A program made the translations under genes and the position numbers. Of a stretch of DNA of 64,000 bases, positions 1-9,300 are shown one piece after another. Each line of letters opens with the position of its first letter. Position 1 is the stretch's first letter. Source of the stretch: Mycobacterium sp. URHD0025 (lineage in GTDB: Bacteria > Actinomycetota > Actinomycetes > Mycobacteriales > Mycobacteriaceae); NCBI RefSeq assembly GCF_000426065.1, contig NZ_AUEQ01000015.1, positions 156,569-220,568 of the forward strand, read 5' to 3'. Below the pieces are notes generated by a model. That model saw only the letters and a program-made list of their open reading frames with translations, was not told the origin of the DNA and did not search any database.

Positions 1-708
1 TACTTCTACCGGGTCGGCCCCGGCGGCGCCCTGCAGACCGTCGCCATGCTGTTCTCCCCCGGCTACCCAGGGTTCCTGCGTGGGGTGATCGCCTCGGGCC
101 CAGGAGAATTCATCGTCACCACCGCTGCCGATACGGTGGCCCGATTCCGTCCAGCGGGCGCCGACGACGAGGTGAGCGAGGTGCTCGCCGGCGGCGTCGA
201 TCAGCCCTACGGCCTTGCGCTCGCCCCCGACGACTCGGTGCTCGTGGTCGAACAGGGTGCGGGACGGCTGGTATCGGTACGCGACGGATCCGTCACGGTC
301 CTGGCCTCGGGTCTGGACACCCCGGTAGGTGTCGCGATCGGACCCGATGGGGCGCCGCTGGTGTCAGTGGCCGGTGCCGTCGTGAGCGTGAATGGTGGCG
401 ATGTCAGGCCGCTCGTCGATGGATTGCACACACCGCACGGCATCCTGGTGCGCGACGGTGCGCTGTACATCGTCGATTCTGGAAGCAAGGAACTCATCAG
501 CTACGACCTGTCCGATGCGGCGCGCACCACGATCGCGGGCGGCCTGCCAGTCGGCCCGCCGCCCGGAGTCACCCCCAAGCCCTTGAAGGGCATGCCGCCG
601 TTCTCCGGCCCGCAGGGCCCGTTCGCCGGGATCGCCGCGGGACCCGATGGCACACTCTATATTTCGGGCGACGGCGACGGCAGTGTGCTCGCGCTGCGAC
701 GGGGTTGA
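1..708 (+). CDS. Beta-propeller (NHL/SMP-30-like) protein, 5'-truncated
   Basis: The reading frame is open from the first base of the window, so this is the C-terminal part (about 235 residues) of a longer protein. It contains repeated blades of the type 'PYGLALAPDDSVLVVEQGAGRLVSV', 'PVGVAIGPDGAPLVSVAG' and 'PHGILVRDGALYIVDSG', typical of NHL or SMP-30/gluconolactonase-like six-bladed propellers. Such proteins are usually lactonases or extracytoplasmic binding proteins, but the N-terminus is missing, so neither a signal peptide nor the substrate can be judged. The stop lies 8 bases before the ATG of a GntR regulator, so the two may be cotranscribed. The fold call is good; the function is open. 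Confidence 0.75.
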   Translation, partial: YFYRVGPGGALQTVAMLFSPGYPGFLRGVIASGPGEFIVTTAADTVARFRPAGADDEVSEVLAGGVDQPYGLALAPDDSVLVVEQGAGRLVSVRDGSVTVLASGLDTPVGVAIGPDGAPLVSVAGAVVSVNGGDVRPLVDGLHTPHGILVRDGALYIVDSGSKELISYDLSDAARTTIAGGLPVGPPPGVTPKPLKGMPPFSGPQGPFAGIAAGPDGTLYISGDGDGSVLALRRG

Positions 709-716
709 TCAGAACC

Positions 717-1454
717 ATGACAATCACCCCAGCGGATCACCGTTATCTGCAGGTGGCACGCACCCTTCGCAAGGAGATCGTCGACGGGGTGTACCCGGTG
801 GGCGCTCAGTTGCCCACCGAGCACGAACTGTGTGAGCGCTTCGAGGTGAGCCGCTACACCGTGCGCGAGGCGCTACGGCGGCTGCGCGACGACAACCTCG
901 TCACCTCACGGCCCCGCGCGGGGACCACCGTCGCACCCCGGGCTGCGACCAATACCTATGCCCAGGACGTGGTCTCGATCAACGACCTGCTGGCATTCGC
1001 CACCGGAGCCCAATTCACCATCGAGTCCAATGCCATGGTCACGATCGATGGCGAGTTGGCCGGGCGCACCGGGCTTCCACTGGGCGAGCAATGGCTGGCG
1101 GTACTGGGCTACCGGCAGTCCGAAGGCGATCCCGCACCGGTGTGCCGTACCGAGTACTACATCAACCGTGGCTTCGCCGCCGTCGGGCGACTGCTGCAGC
1201 GACATTCCGGTCCGATCTTCCCGCTCATCGAGGATCTGTTCGGGGTCAGCATCGTCGAAGTGCACCAGGAGATCTCAGCGATCGTCACCTCACCAGAGCT
1301 CGCGGCAGGCCTCAAGGTCGCGGCGGGCACAGCGGCCCTACAGATGCAGCGCACGTATACGACCTCCGACGGCGAGATCGCTCAGGTGACCGTCAACACG
1401 CATCCGTCGGACCGGTTCCGTCACGCCATGACGATGCGCCGGGTCAAGGGCTGA
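717..1454 (+). CDS. GntR-family transcriptional regulator (HutC/UTRA type)
   Basis: This is a DNA-binding repressor or activator of about 245 residues. The N-terminal winged helix is clear ('LRKEIVDGVYPVGAQLPTEHELCERFEVSRYTVREALRRL', about residues 10-60), and the rest matches a UTRA ligand-binding domain ending in 'ALQMQRTYTTSDGEIAQVTVNTHPSDRFRHAM'. The ATG at 717 is chosen because the in-frame TTG at 705 overlaps the upstream stop and adds only four residues. The acyl-CoA ligase operon starts 6 bases downstream, so the protein probably senses a carboxylate or CoA-related intermediate of that pathway (inference). Confidence 0.9.
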   Translation: MTITPADHRYLQVARTLRKEIVDGVYPVGAQLPTEHELCERFEVSRYTVREALRRLRDDNLVTSRPRAGTTVAPRAATNTYAQDVVSINDLLAFATGAQFTIESNAMVTIDGELAGRTGLPLGEQWLAVLGYRQSEGDPAPVCRTEYYINRGFAAVGRLLQRHSGPIFPLIEDLFGVSIVEVHQEISAIVTSPELAAGLKVAAGTAALQMQRTYTTSDGEIAQVTVNTHPSDRFRHAMTMRRVKG

Positions 1455-1460
1455 GCAGCG

Positions 1461-3023
1461 GTGCGAAGCCTGGTGCGACAGGACGACGCACGTACGGCCG
1501 ACGCCTACGCCCGGGGCCTGTGGGTGAGAACCACGTTGGCCGACGCGCTGGCCGACGCGGCGCGTGACAACCCCGACCGGGTGCTGGTGGTCGACGGCGA
1601 CACCACGCTGACTGCTCGCGAGTTGCACCAACGGGCAAAGGCTCTGGCGATGCAGCTGGCCGAATGGATGCCGGTGGGCAGCGTGGTGTCCTTCATGCTG
1701 CCCAACTGGCACGAGGCCGCCATCATCTACCTGGGCGCCACGTTGGCCGGAATGGCGGTCAACCCGATCCTGCCGTCACTGCGCGACCGGGAACTGGGCT
1801 TCATCCTCGATGATGCGCACAGCCGGGCGATCTTCATCCCCGCCGAGTTCGGCAACCATGACTACGCCGCGATGCTCACCCGGGTGTGCGACCGGATGGA
1901 CACGCCGCCGCACGTGGTGGTGCTGCGGGGCGATTCTGGCCCACACCGGTCGTTCGACGACCTTCCTGCGGCACCCGACCGGGAGCTACCGGCACTCGAT
2001 GCAGACGACATCCGGATGATCATGTACACCTCGGGCACCACCGGCCGCCCCAAAGGAGTACTGCACAGCCACAATTCGATCCACGCGCTGATCCGACAAC
2101 TGCGTGAGCACTGGATGATCGAACCCGGTGACACCTTCCTGGTGCCCTCGCCCATCGCCCACATCGGCGGCTCCATCTACGCCTTCGAGTGTCCGCTGCT
2201 GCTCGGCAGCACCGCGGTGCTGATGCAACGGTGGAACGCCGAGGCCGGCGTGGCTCTGATGACCGAGCGCAAGTGCACCCACATGGCCGGGGCGACACCG
2301 TTTCTGGAACAACTGCTCGGAGCCGCCGAGCTGGCCGGCACCCGACTGCCCGACCTCAAGGTGTTCATCTGCGGCGGCGCATCGGTGCCCCCATCGCTGA
2401 TCCGACGGGCGTCGGACTATTTCGAACGCGCCGCGGTCAGCCGGGTCTACGGCTCCACCGAGGTACCGGTCACCACTGTCGGCTCGCTGGCCCCCCGGAG
2501 CGTCGAGCACGCCGCCGAGACCGATGGTCGTCCCGGATTCGCCGAGGTCCGACTGGTTGCCGGCGAGATCCGCGCCAGGGGCCCGCAGATGCTGCGGGGT
2601 TACCTACATCCGGAGGACGAGATCGAATCCTTCGACGAGGACGGCTTTTTCCGCACCGGAGATCTCGGCCGATGGGTGGACGGCGATTACCTGCAGGTAA
2701 CCGGGCGGGCCAAGGACCTCATCATCCGCAACGGCGAGAACATCTCTCCCAAGGAGGTCGAGGACATCCTGGTCGGTCACCTCGGCATCGTCGAGGCGGC
2801 CGTGGTCGGTCTGCCCGATGACCGCACCGGGGAACGGGCCTGCGCAGTCCTGGTGACCGCCGACGGTCACCGCCCGGATGTGACCGAACTGGGTCGGGTG
2901 CTGGCCGAACACGGGCTCGCCCGGTTCAAGACGCCCGAGCAGGTGGAGGTCTGGGATGCCCTGCCGAAGAACGATGCGGGCAAGGTGCTCAAGCACCACA
3001 TTCGAGCGACGCTGAAGGGTTGA
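1461..3023 (+). CDS. Acyl-CoA synthetase (ANL / AMP-binding family)
   Basis: This protein activates a carboxylic acid to acyl-AMP and then acyl-CoA. The 520-residue sequence has the P-loop-like signature 'MYTSGTTGRPKG' near residue 190, the 'YGSTE' motif, 'TGDLG' near residue 395 and the C-terminal catalytic-lysine region 'PKNDAGKVLKHHIRA'. It resembles the cyclohexanecarboxylate/short-chain acid ligase branch, but the substrate cannot be read from sequence. The GTG start lies 6 bases after the GntR stop. Its own stop overlaps a possible TTG start of the SDR, so translation is probably coupled. Confidence 0.88.
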   Translation: MRSLVRQDDARTADAYARGLWVRTTLADALADAARDNPDRVLVVDGDTTLTARELHQRAKALAMQLAEWMPVGSVVSFMLPNWHEAAIIYLGATLAGMAVNPILPSLRDRELGFILDDAHSRAIFIPAEFGNHDYAAMLTRVCDRMDTPPHVVVLRGDSGPHRSFDDLPAAPDRELPALDADDIRMIMYTSGTTGRPKGVLHSHNSIHALIRQLREHWMIEPGDTFLVPSPIAHIGGSIYAFECPLLLGSTAVLMQRWNAEAGVALMTERKCTHMAGATPFLEQLLGAAELAGTRLPDLKVFICGGASVPPSLIRRASDYFERAAVSRVYGSTEVPVTTVGSLAPRSVEHAAETDGRPGFAEVRLVAGEIRARGPQMLRGYLHPEDEIESFDEDGFFRTGDLGRWVDGDYLQVTGRAKDLIIRNGENISPKEVEDILVGHLGIVEAAVVGLPDDRTGERACAVLVTADGHRPDVTELGRVLAEHGLARFKTPEQVEVWDALPKNDAGKVLKHHIRATLKG

Positions 3024-3028
3024 CCACA

Positions 3029-3802
3029 ATGCAGGTTGCGATCGTCACCGGGGCCAGCAGCGGCATCGGATTCGGCTGTGCCACCGCCCTTGCCGCCGCG
3101 GGGATGGCGGTGCTCGGCACCGGACGCGACGAGGACCGGCTGGCCGAACTGGAACGCGCGATCGGTGATCCGGAGCGGGTGGAGACCGTCGCGGCCGACC
3201 TGACCTCCGACGACGGTCCGAGCCGAGTGGTCGAGGCGGCCGTGCGGCGCTGGGGTCACGTCGACTTCCTGATCAACAATGCCGGCATCGGAAGCCCCAA
3301 ACCTCTGCACGAAACCGATGACGACACCCTGGACTACTTCCTGGGGATCATGCTGCGCGCACCGTTCCGGCTGGCGCGAGATGTGCTGCCGCACATGGGC
3401 CCCGGCTCTGCGATCATCAACATCACCTCGACCTTCGCCGTCGTCGGCGGGTTGCGCGGCGGCGCGTACTCGGCGGCCAAGGGCGGGTTGACGGCACTGA
3501 CCACCCATATCGCCTGCCAGTACGGTGCACAGGGCATCCGGTGCAACGCGGTGGCACCGGGTGTCACGGTGACGCCGATGGTCGAGCACCGCCTGCAGAA
3601 TGACGGATTTCGCAAGATGCAAACCGAGATGACCCCGCACACCCGGCTCGGCCGGGTGGAGGACATCGCGTCCACCGTGGCATTCCTGTGCTCCGAGGGC
3701 GGCAGCTTCATCAACGGCCAGACCATCGTCGTCGACGGCGGTTGGAGTTCGACGAAGTACCTGTCCGATTTCGCACTCAACGCAAAGTGGACTGCCCAAT
3801 GA
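3029..3802 (+). CDS. Short-chain dehydrogenase/reductase (SDR)
   Basis: This is a classical SDR of about 257 residues that oxidises or reduces a hydroxy/keto group with NAD(P). It has the glycine-rich cofactor motif 'VTGASSGIGFG', 'NNAGIG', the catalytic Ser-Tyr-Lys set ('NITSTFA', 'YSAAKGG') and the C-terminal 'FINGQTIVVDGGW'. ATG 3029 is preferred; TTG 3020 would overlap the upstream gene. The gene sits between two acyl-CoA ligases and ends in an ATGA overlap with the second, so it is likely a beta-oxidation-like step on the CoA ester (inference). Confidence 0.9.
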   Translation: MQVAIVTGASSGIGFGCATALAAAGMAVLGTGRDEDRLAELERAIGDPERVETVAADLTSDDGPSRVVEAAVRRWGHVDFLINNAGIGSPKPLHETDDDTLDYFLGIMLRAPFRLARDVLPHMGPGSAIINITSTFAVVGGLRGGAYSAAKGGLTALTTHIACQYGAQGIRCNAVAPGVTVTPMVEHRLQNDGFRKMQTEMTPHTRLGRVEDIASTVAFLCSEGGSFINGQTIVVDGGWSSTKYLSDFALNAKWTAQ

Positions 3803-5277
3803 ATGTGTTCGCCGTACTCGACCAGGCCGCGGCACGATTCGGTGGCCGGGGTGCGCTGTTTCTCGGCGAACGTCGGCTACTGACCTGGGCGCAGTTGCGC
3901 GATCGAGTGTTACGGCTGGCCACCACGCTGAAGACGCTCGGCGATCGCGGCACCCGCATCGCCGTCGCGAGTGAGAACCGGCCCGAGATCGTCGAGCTCA
4001 TGTTCGCCATCTGGGCGGCCGAATGCGTATTCGTTCCGGTCAACTACAAGCTGCATCCCCGCGAGATGGCCGACATCCTGGCCGATTCCGGTGCGGCACA
4101 GGTGTTCGCGTCGGCCAAGATCGCCGAGGGCCTTGCCGCCGTCACCGACGTCCCGGTCGAGATCATCGGCAGCCAGTCCTACTCGGACCTGTTCAACGCC
4201 GAGCCGGCGACCCCGCCGGTGACCGATCCGGACACCCTGGCCTGGCTGTTCTACACCAGCGGCACCACCGGAAAGTCCAAGGGCGCCATGCTGTCCCACC
4301 GCAACCTGATGGCGATGACGGTGGCACACCTGGCCGATTTCGACGACCCGGACGAGAATTGCAGCCTGATCCACGGCGCCCCGATGTCACACGGCTCCGG
4401 TCTGTACATCCCGCCGTACGTGCTGCGCGGTGCCAGCCAGGTGGTGCCGGAGTCCGCCGCATTCGAGCCCGACGAGTTCCTGGACCTGTGTGGCCACCAT
4501 CCCGGCAGCAGCGCCTTCCTGGCGCCGACCATGGTGCAGCGACTGATCCAGACCGGCCGGCCCCGCCCCGACAACCTGAAAACCGTGGTCTACGGGGGCG
4601 GGCCGATGTACGTCGACAGCCTCAAGAAGGCACTCGCCGCCTACGGTCCGATCTTCGTACAGCTGTACGGGCAAGGCGAGGCACCGATGACGATCACGGG
4701 GCTGCGCCGGGCCGACCACATCGGAGCGGACGACGCGACGCTGGGCTCGGTCGGGTACCCGCGTTCCGGTGTGGAAGTCGCCGTGCTGGCCGAGACCGGC
4801 GAACCGGCAGCCGTCGACGAGATCGGCGAGATCGTCTGCCGCGGCGACGTCGTGATGTCCGGCTACTGGAACAATCCCGCCGCCACCGCCGCCACGCTCA
4901 AGGACGGCTGGCTGCACACCGGCGACATGGGTTCCTTCGATGCGCGCGGCTATCTCACGCTGCGCGACCGATCCAAGGACGTGGTGATCAGCGGCGGCAG
5001 CAACATCTATCCCCGCGAGGTGGAGGAAGCACTGCTGGAACACCCCGGCGTTGTCGAGGCCGGCGTGGTCGGTGCTCCTGACGCCGATTGGGGTGAGGTG
5101 GTGGTCGCGTTCGTGGTCGGAGATGTCGACGCCGCCGACCTCGACGCGCACCTGCTGGAACGCATCGCCCGGTTCAAACGGCCCAAGCGCTACGAGTTCA
5201 TCGACGCGCTACCCAAGAACAGCTACGGCAAGGTGCTCAAACGCGAACTGCGGGAGCGGCTCGCACATCAAAGCTGA
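3799..5277 (+). CDS. Acyl-CoA synthetase (ANL / AMP-binding family), second ligase of the operon
   Basis: This is a 492-residue ligase with all ANL core motifs: 'FYTSGTTGKSKGAMLSH', 'YGQGEAPMTI', 'TGDMG' and the terminal 'PKNSYGKVLKRELRERL'. The ATG at 3799 overlaps the SDR stop (ATGA); an in-frame extension further upstream lies inside the SDR gene and is rejected. It is clearly divergent from the ligase at 1461, so the two probably act on different acids, for example an entry substrate and a later fragment. Its last bases overlap a degraded SDR remnant on the other strand. Confidence 0.88.
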   Translation: MNVFAVLDQAAARFGGRGALFLGERRLLTWAQLRDRVLRLATTLKTLGDRGTRIAVASENRPEIVELMFAIWAAECVFVPVNYKLHPREMADILADSGAAQVFASAKIAEGLAAVTDVPVEIIGSQSYSDLFNAEPATPPVTDPDTLAWLFYTSGTTGKSKGAMLSHRNLMAMTVAHLADFDDPDENCSLIHGAPMSHGSGLYIPPYVLRGASQVVPESAAFEPDEFLDLCGHHPGSSAFLAPTMVQRLIQTGRPRPDNLKTVVYGGGPMYVDSLKKALAAYGPIFVQLYGQGEAPMTITGLRRADHIGADDATLGSVGYPRSGVEVAVLAETGEPAAVDEIGEIVCRGDVVMSGYWNNPAATAATLKDGWLHTGDMGSFDARGYLTLRDRSKDVVISGGSNIYPREVEEALLEHPGVVEAGVVGAPDADWGEVVVAFVVGDVDAADLDAHLLERIARFKRPKRYEFIDALPKNSYGKVLKRELRERLAHQS

Positions 5278-5394
5278 GTCTGCCCACCGTCGATAGCCAC
5301 GTCCACCCCGGTCATGACGCTGCTCTGGGCTGAGGTCATGAACACCACCGCAGCGTTTGATCTCGTCGTGTTGGCCCAACCGCTTCACCGGCAC
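5268..5394 (-). pseudogene. C-terminal remnant of an SDR gene, frameshifted
   Basis: Read on the minus strand, about 5394-5355 encodes 'PVKRLGQHDEIK', a typical SDR 'GRLGxPDEIA' block. After a change of frame, about 5350-5268 encodes 'AVVFMTSAQSSVMTGVDVAIDGGQTQL' up to a stop, the classical SDR C-terminus. The halves are in different frames and everything upstream (towards 5400) is lost, so this is a dead 3' fragment. It overlaps the 3' end of the acyl-CoA ligase and marks the left edge of the accessory DNA that follows, as expected at an insertion or deletion breakpoint. Confidence 0.75.
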
Positions 5395-5526
5395 TTAAGA
5401 CACCCAGCGATCCCCGCCCGATTTGCTCCGCACCCGCAGCAACCGCGACCTGAAATTCACAACCGGCAAGTCTGAGTCAAGTGAACTTGATGGAGTCCCG
5501 CCGAACAGGAACGCGCGGAATCACCT

Positions 5527-5556
5527 TATACTCACCCAATGCACCTAGATTGGGTG
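5527..5556 (+). promoter_or_regulatory. -10 box and 8-bp inverted repeat directly before the zinc-ribbon gene
   Basis: TATACT at 5527-5532 is a good -10 element; no convincing -35 was seen. It is followed at once by the perfect inverted repeat CACCCAAT (5533-5540), 8-nt spacer, ATTGGGTG (5549-5556). The repeat ends one base before the ATG at 5558, over the expected transcription start and the ribosome-binding position. It could be an operator or an mRNA hairpin hiding the start codon. Confidence 0.5.
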
Positions 5557-5557
5557 T

Positions 5558-6361
5558 ATGACGCCAGCTAGCGACACATCCGATTCGCTTCGATGTTCGC
5601 TCTGCGGCCGAGGTGTGCCCCCCTCGACTGAACTCTGGTTTCCTGTCTTCTCCGACTTCTTCCACATCATGATTGGAACTCACCCGGGCACTACACCGCT
5701 GCACGTTCCCCTTGTAGACGGCACGACTTCGGTCACCAACGCGGATGGACTCCTTCACGAACTACGTGTCCCGGCAATCTGTCCGGACTGTCAAGACCAA
5801 TTGCGCATCAATGTCGACTTACCTGCCAGACCCATCATTGATCGAATCATCAGTGGCCCTCGATATGCCCTATCGAAGTTCGACCACGAGACTTTAGCCC
5901 GGTGGTCCTTGATGACGACCTTGTTGCTAGTTTCGGCCGCGCCTCAGACTTTGAGTGAAAATGTGGCAGAGACGTTGCACAGTATAGCGACGACGGCCGA
6001 ACTACCCGGAACGGTAGTGCTAGATGCCTTCGGAATGCGTGAGGGACACGTCGCGCCGGTCGAATTTCGCAGCCTAGTCCGGACTGCGGTACACACGGCA
6101 CACAGCGCGCTCCAATTCGCAGCCGCGATGATCAGCATTCCACACCTAACCCTGGTCTGCGTATACGGCTCTGATGATGGTCTTCTCCAGCATGCGGTGA
6201 GCTTCGTCGAGGAGGCGTCCGCTGAGATCGAACGGATCCGGTTGTGGCCAAAAACGTCTCCAGTCAACGTTCCTCTGCCCGCAACACACTCCGCAGCTCA
6301 GGCAGTCGCATTCTGGAAGAACTTCGGCCCTCCGCTTGCGGTCGCCGCAGGGCCCGCTTAG
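5558..6361 (+). CDS. Unrecognised 267-residue protein with a CxxC...CxxC zinc-ribbon-like N-terminus
   Basis: I do not recognise the family. Residues 13-16 (CSLC) and 75-78 (CPDC) form a split four-cysteine set likely to bind zinc, and a mixed alpha/beta region follows. There is no signal peptide or clear TM segment. Codon use is less GC-biased than in the surrounding core genes, as in the next gene. It converges on the CHAT-STAND gene, with stops 11 bases apart, and has its own promoter-proximal palindrome. The position suggests membership of the same accessory module, perhaps as a regulator or adaptor (inference). The gene call is good; the function is unknown. Confidence 0.7.
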   Translation: MTPASDTSDSLRCSLCGRGVPPSTELWFPVFSDFFHIMIGTHPGTTPLHVPLVDGTTSVTNADGLLHELRVPAICPDCQDQLRINVDLPARPIIDRIISGPRYALSKFDHETLARWSLMTTLLLVSAAPQTLSENVAETLHSIATTAELPGTVVLDAFGMREGHVAPVEFRSLVRTAVHTAHSALQFAAAMISIPHLTLVCVYGSDDGLLQHAVSFVEEASAEIERIRLWPKTSPVNVPLPATHSAAQAVAFWKNFGPPLAVAAGPA

Positions 6362-6372
6362 ACCCCCGCAAC

Positions 6373-9300
6373 TTAAGGCAGGATATCGCCGAGTAACTGC
6401 TCGGCCCTACGTTTAAGATCGTCCGACCAGTACGAATCATCGCAGGTTGCCACCTTGGCGAGAAAGTCGCGCACACGATGCGATACGAGACCATGCAGCG
6501 CAGGGCCGTGCCTTTCTAACAATTCGGTGAGCGCCTCCGCGTTGCTCCTTACATGGGTCGGTGGTGATTCGTTAAGTACGAGCTGGTCACTGATCCTCAC
6601 GCGAATCTCTACCACGGCCACCAGCGCATCGAATCGTCCCGTACGGGTGGCAAGAGAAAGGTACAGTCCGGCAGCCCGAAACATGGCATTCAATGCGTCG
6701 TCGACGTCATCTCCGAGACGACTCTGCGCCAAGGCGAGGTAGGCATCGCCAAGTAGCGCGTCTCGGTCGTTCTCCGCGGCAACGGAATCAGCCGCCTCGA
6801 GATAGCCGATGGCCTCCTCAGCCGCCCTTCTCGCGTCTTTGTGTCGAGCCACATTGAGCGCGTGATGGGACTGAAGTACGAGGGCCTGAGGAAGCAGTAG
6901 CGTCGCGCGATCGCCGTCGCGAGCCGACAACTCGCGAGCGACGCGTACGGCATCGTTCGCAGTCGTCACGCTCGGCCAGAAGTCTCCAAGGGCTACATGA
7001 GTGATACTGAGCCATTGCACACCACGGACATGCATCTGCGTTATCGGCTCCCAATCGTCCAGATTCCAGTGGTCGTAAAGGCACTCGCGCGATATCTCTA
7101 CCGCGTTGCGCAATACCGACGCAGCCGCGCCCAGATTCCCATTGCGGAACAGCAGCTCACCGGCTAGAAACATGTGTGCAACCAGCGCCGGGAGATGTTG
7201 GAATCGATGATGCGGTTCCGGTCTGTCAACGAGCTTCTGGCGAACGGCCACTGCTTCCTCAGCGAGTGCGATTGCCGATTCAAAATCGGCTAATCCCTGC
7301 TTGGCCGCGGCCAGAAGGTGAGCGAGGTTCGCGTGTGACGACTTCAGTTGATCGACGTGTTCGGAATGTAACCGTAAGAGTTTGAGGGAGCGTTCACGGA
7401 ATCCCATGGATCCATTGGGATCCCCAATCCGGTCCAGATGTTCGGCGAACTCATGTAGCAGATCAATGCGCCTTACATCGAGTTCGAGATTAGGAAGGTT
7501 CTCGTCTGAGGTCCGTTCGAGTGCAGCCAACTCACTGTCGACGTCGTCACATAATTGAAGGGCTTGATCGTAATCTTCACGCTTGACCGCGGCCTTTGCG
7601 GCATCGATGACCTTTAGGAGATGGCGGAGGCCGTCGGGACAACCGCCGACAATCGCATCAATGGTCAGCAGGCTCGGATCGAAGCGGCGCCGATCGATTC
7701 CGCCGCTTGGGAGGAACTCCCGTTGAGCCGACACTTCGGTGAACTCGTGTGTGGCGGCGTTCATTTCAAGGGTCACCGCAGGGTTCGTCTCTGCGACCAT
7801 CCGAAAGATGTCGATTGCTTGTTGTAACGAATCCCGAGCTTCGGCGTACTCGCTGGCTGCCCAATGTGCACGTCCGAGAACTTGGAGCGCACGCGCGAAG
7901 TCTCTGAGGTGCTCCTCTGACTGGACATCACTCAGCGCGCTCGCGCGAATCGCACGAGCCCTCGTTGCTGCTTCCAGTGCCGAACGCGGATCATCCTTCA
8001 GCAATAGAGAGTTAGCCAAATTGACCAAACTCGATGCTAGACGCTCGTCATACCTCGACTGATGTATTCGAGCAAGTTCCTCGGTAAGTCTGAGGCATTC
8101 GTAGTTTGCATCCAGCGCTTCGTCGAGCATGCCGCACTCGGTTAGCCTGACACCTTGATTGTGAAGCGCGAGTGCAAGGGCGTCCATTTGGGGCCGCTCA
8201 CCGTTCTGCGCGGCTCTCACCATCACCACAGCCTCGCTCGTCACTTCAAGGGCTTTGTCGAACTCACTGGCGATTTCGGCGAGTATGATTCCAAGCGTCC
8301 ACATGGCCGTCGATTGCGCCTGAACAATCTCGAACGGATCCTCCTCGAACAGGGCTGCAGGTACCGAGCCGAAGACGTGGGCCGCTTCAGCTGCAAGGGC
8401 GATGGACTCCGTCGTCCGATCACGGTTCCAGACCAGAGTTGCTAAGTTGCGGAGCGTCTCTGCAACCAGAAGGGCGGAAACACCCCGCTCCTGCATCTGG
8501 ATCGATCGGGCGATGCTGACCGCTTCGCGCTGGCTGGCGATCCCCTCCGCCAGGCGGCCCGCCTTCTGGTCGACCTCTACAGCGTCCAGAACGCTTCTCA
8601 GCCTGTGACGCAGACGGCTGCCCGTCTGTGCAGCGAGACGTTCTGACAGACTACGCGATCGTTGCAAACGATCTTCCTCGGCGCAGGAAAGTAGATCCTC
8701 GAGCTTTTCCCGCTGCTCGGCGCTCAGCACCGTCTCAGTGAGTTCTTCGAACCTGTGTTGGCCGAAATCCATTACCAGTTCGTCTAACGACTCAAGCACC
8801 TCAGGCTCAACCCGACGGCCGGCATCGAGCCGGAGGCCAATTCCTTTCAAGTACCACCTCATAGCGGCTTCGTCGTTCGACCGAGCTCTCTCGACCTGTC
8901 CGAGTTCGTGCTGGACTGTTCCAGGCTCGACAGGAAGTGTCGACTCTTCGCCGTCGTTCACGATGTCCATGAGAGTCTCGAAGGCCAACTCGAAATCTCC
9001 GCGGCGCGAAGCGATGTGCGCACTTAGAAGTCGTGCTCGCCCCGTGGATCCGACTCGTCGGTTTCCGATTCCAAGAGCGATCGAGTCGTCGCACAAACGC
9101 TGCGCCTCATCCAGATCCCCGAGTGCGAGTGCCAGTACCGCCTGCTGAAGAATCGCCGCTGCATGGGCGGAATGGTCGCCAGTTCGCTCCGCTAGTTTTC
9201 GAGCTTCAGCAAACAGCCTCTTGGCCTTGGTATTTTGGCCTTGACTACATTCGAGGATCCCCATCTGCAGTAAGAGGTCGGACATGTCGGCTACAAGCCC

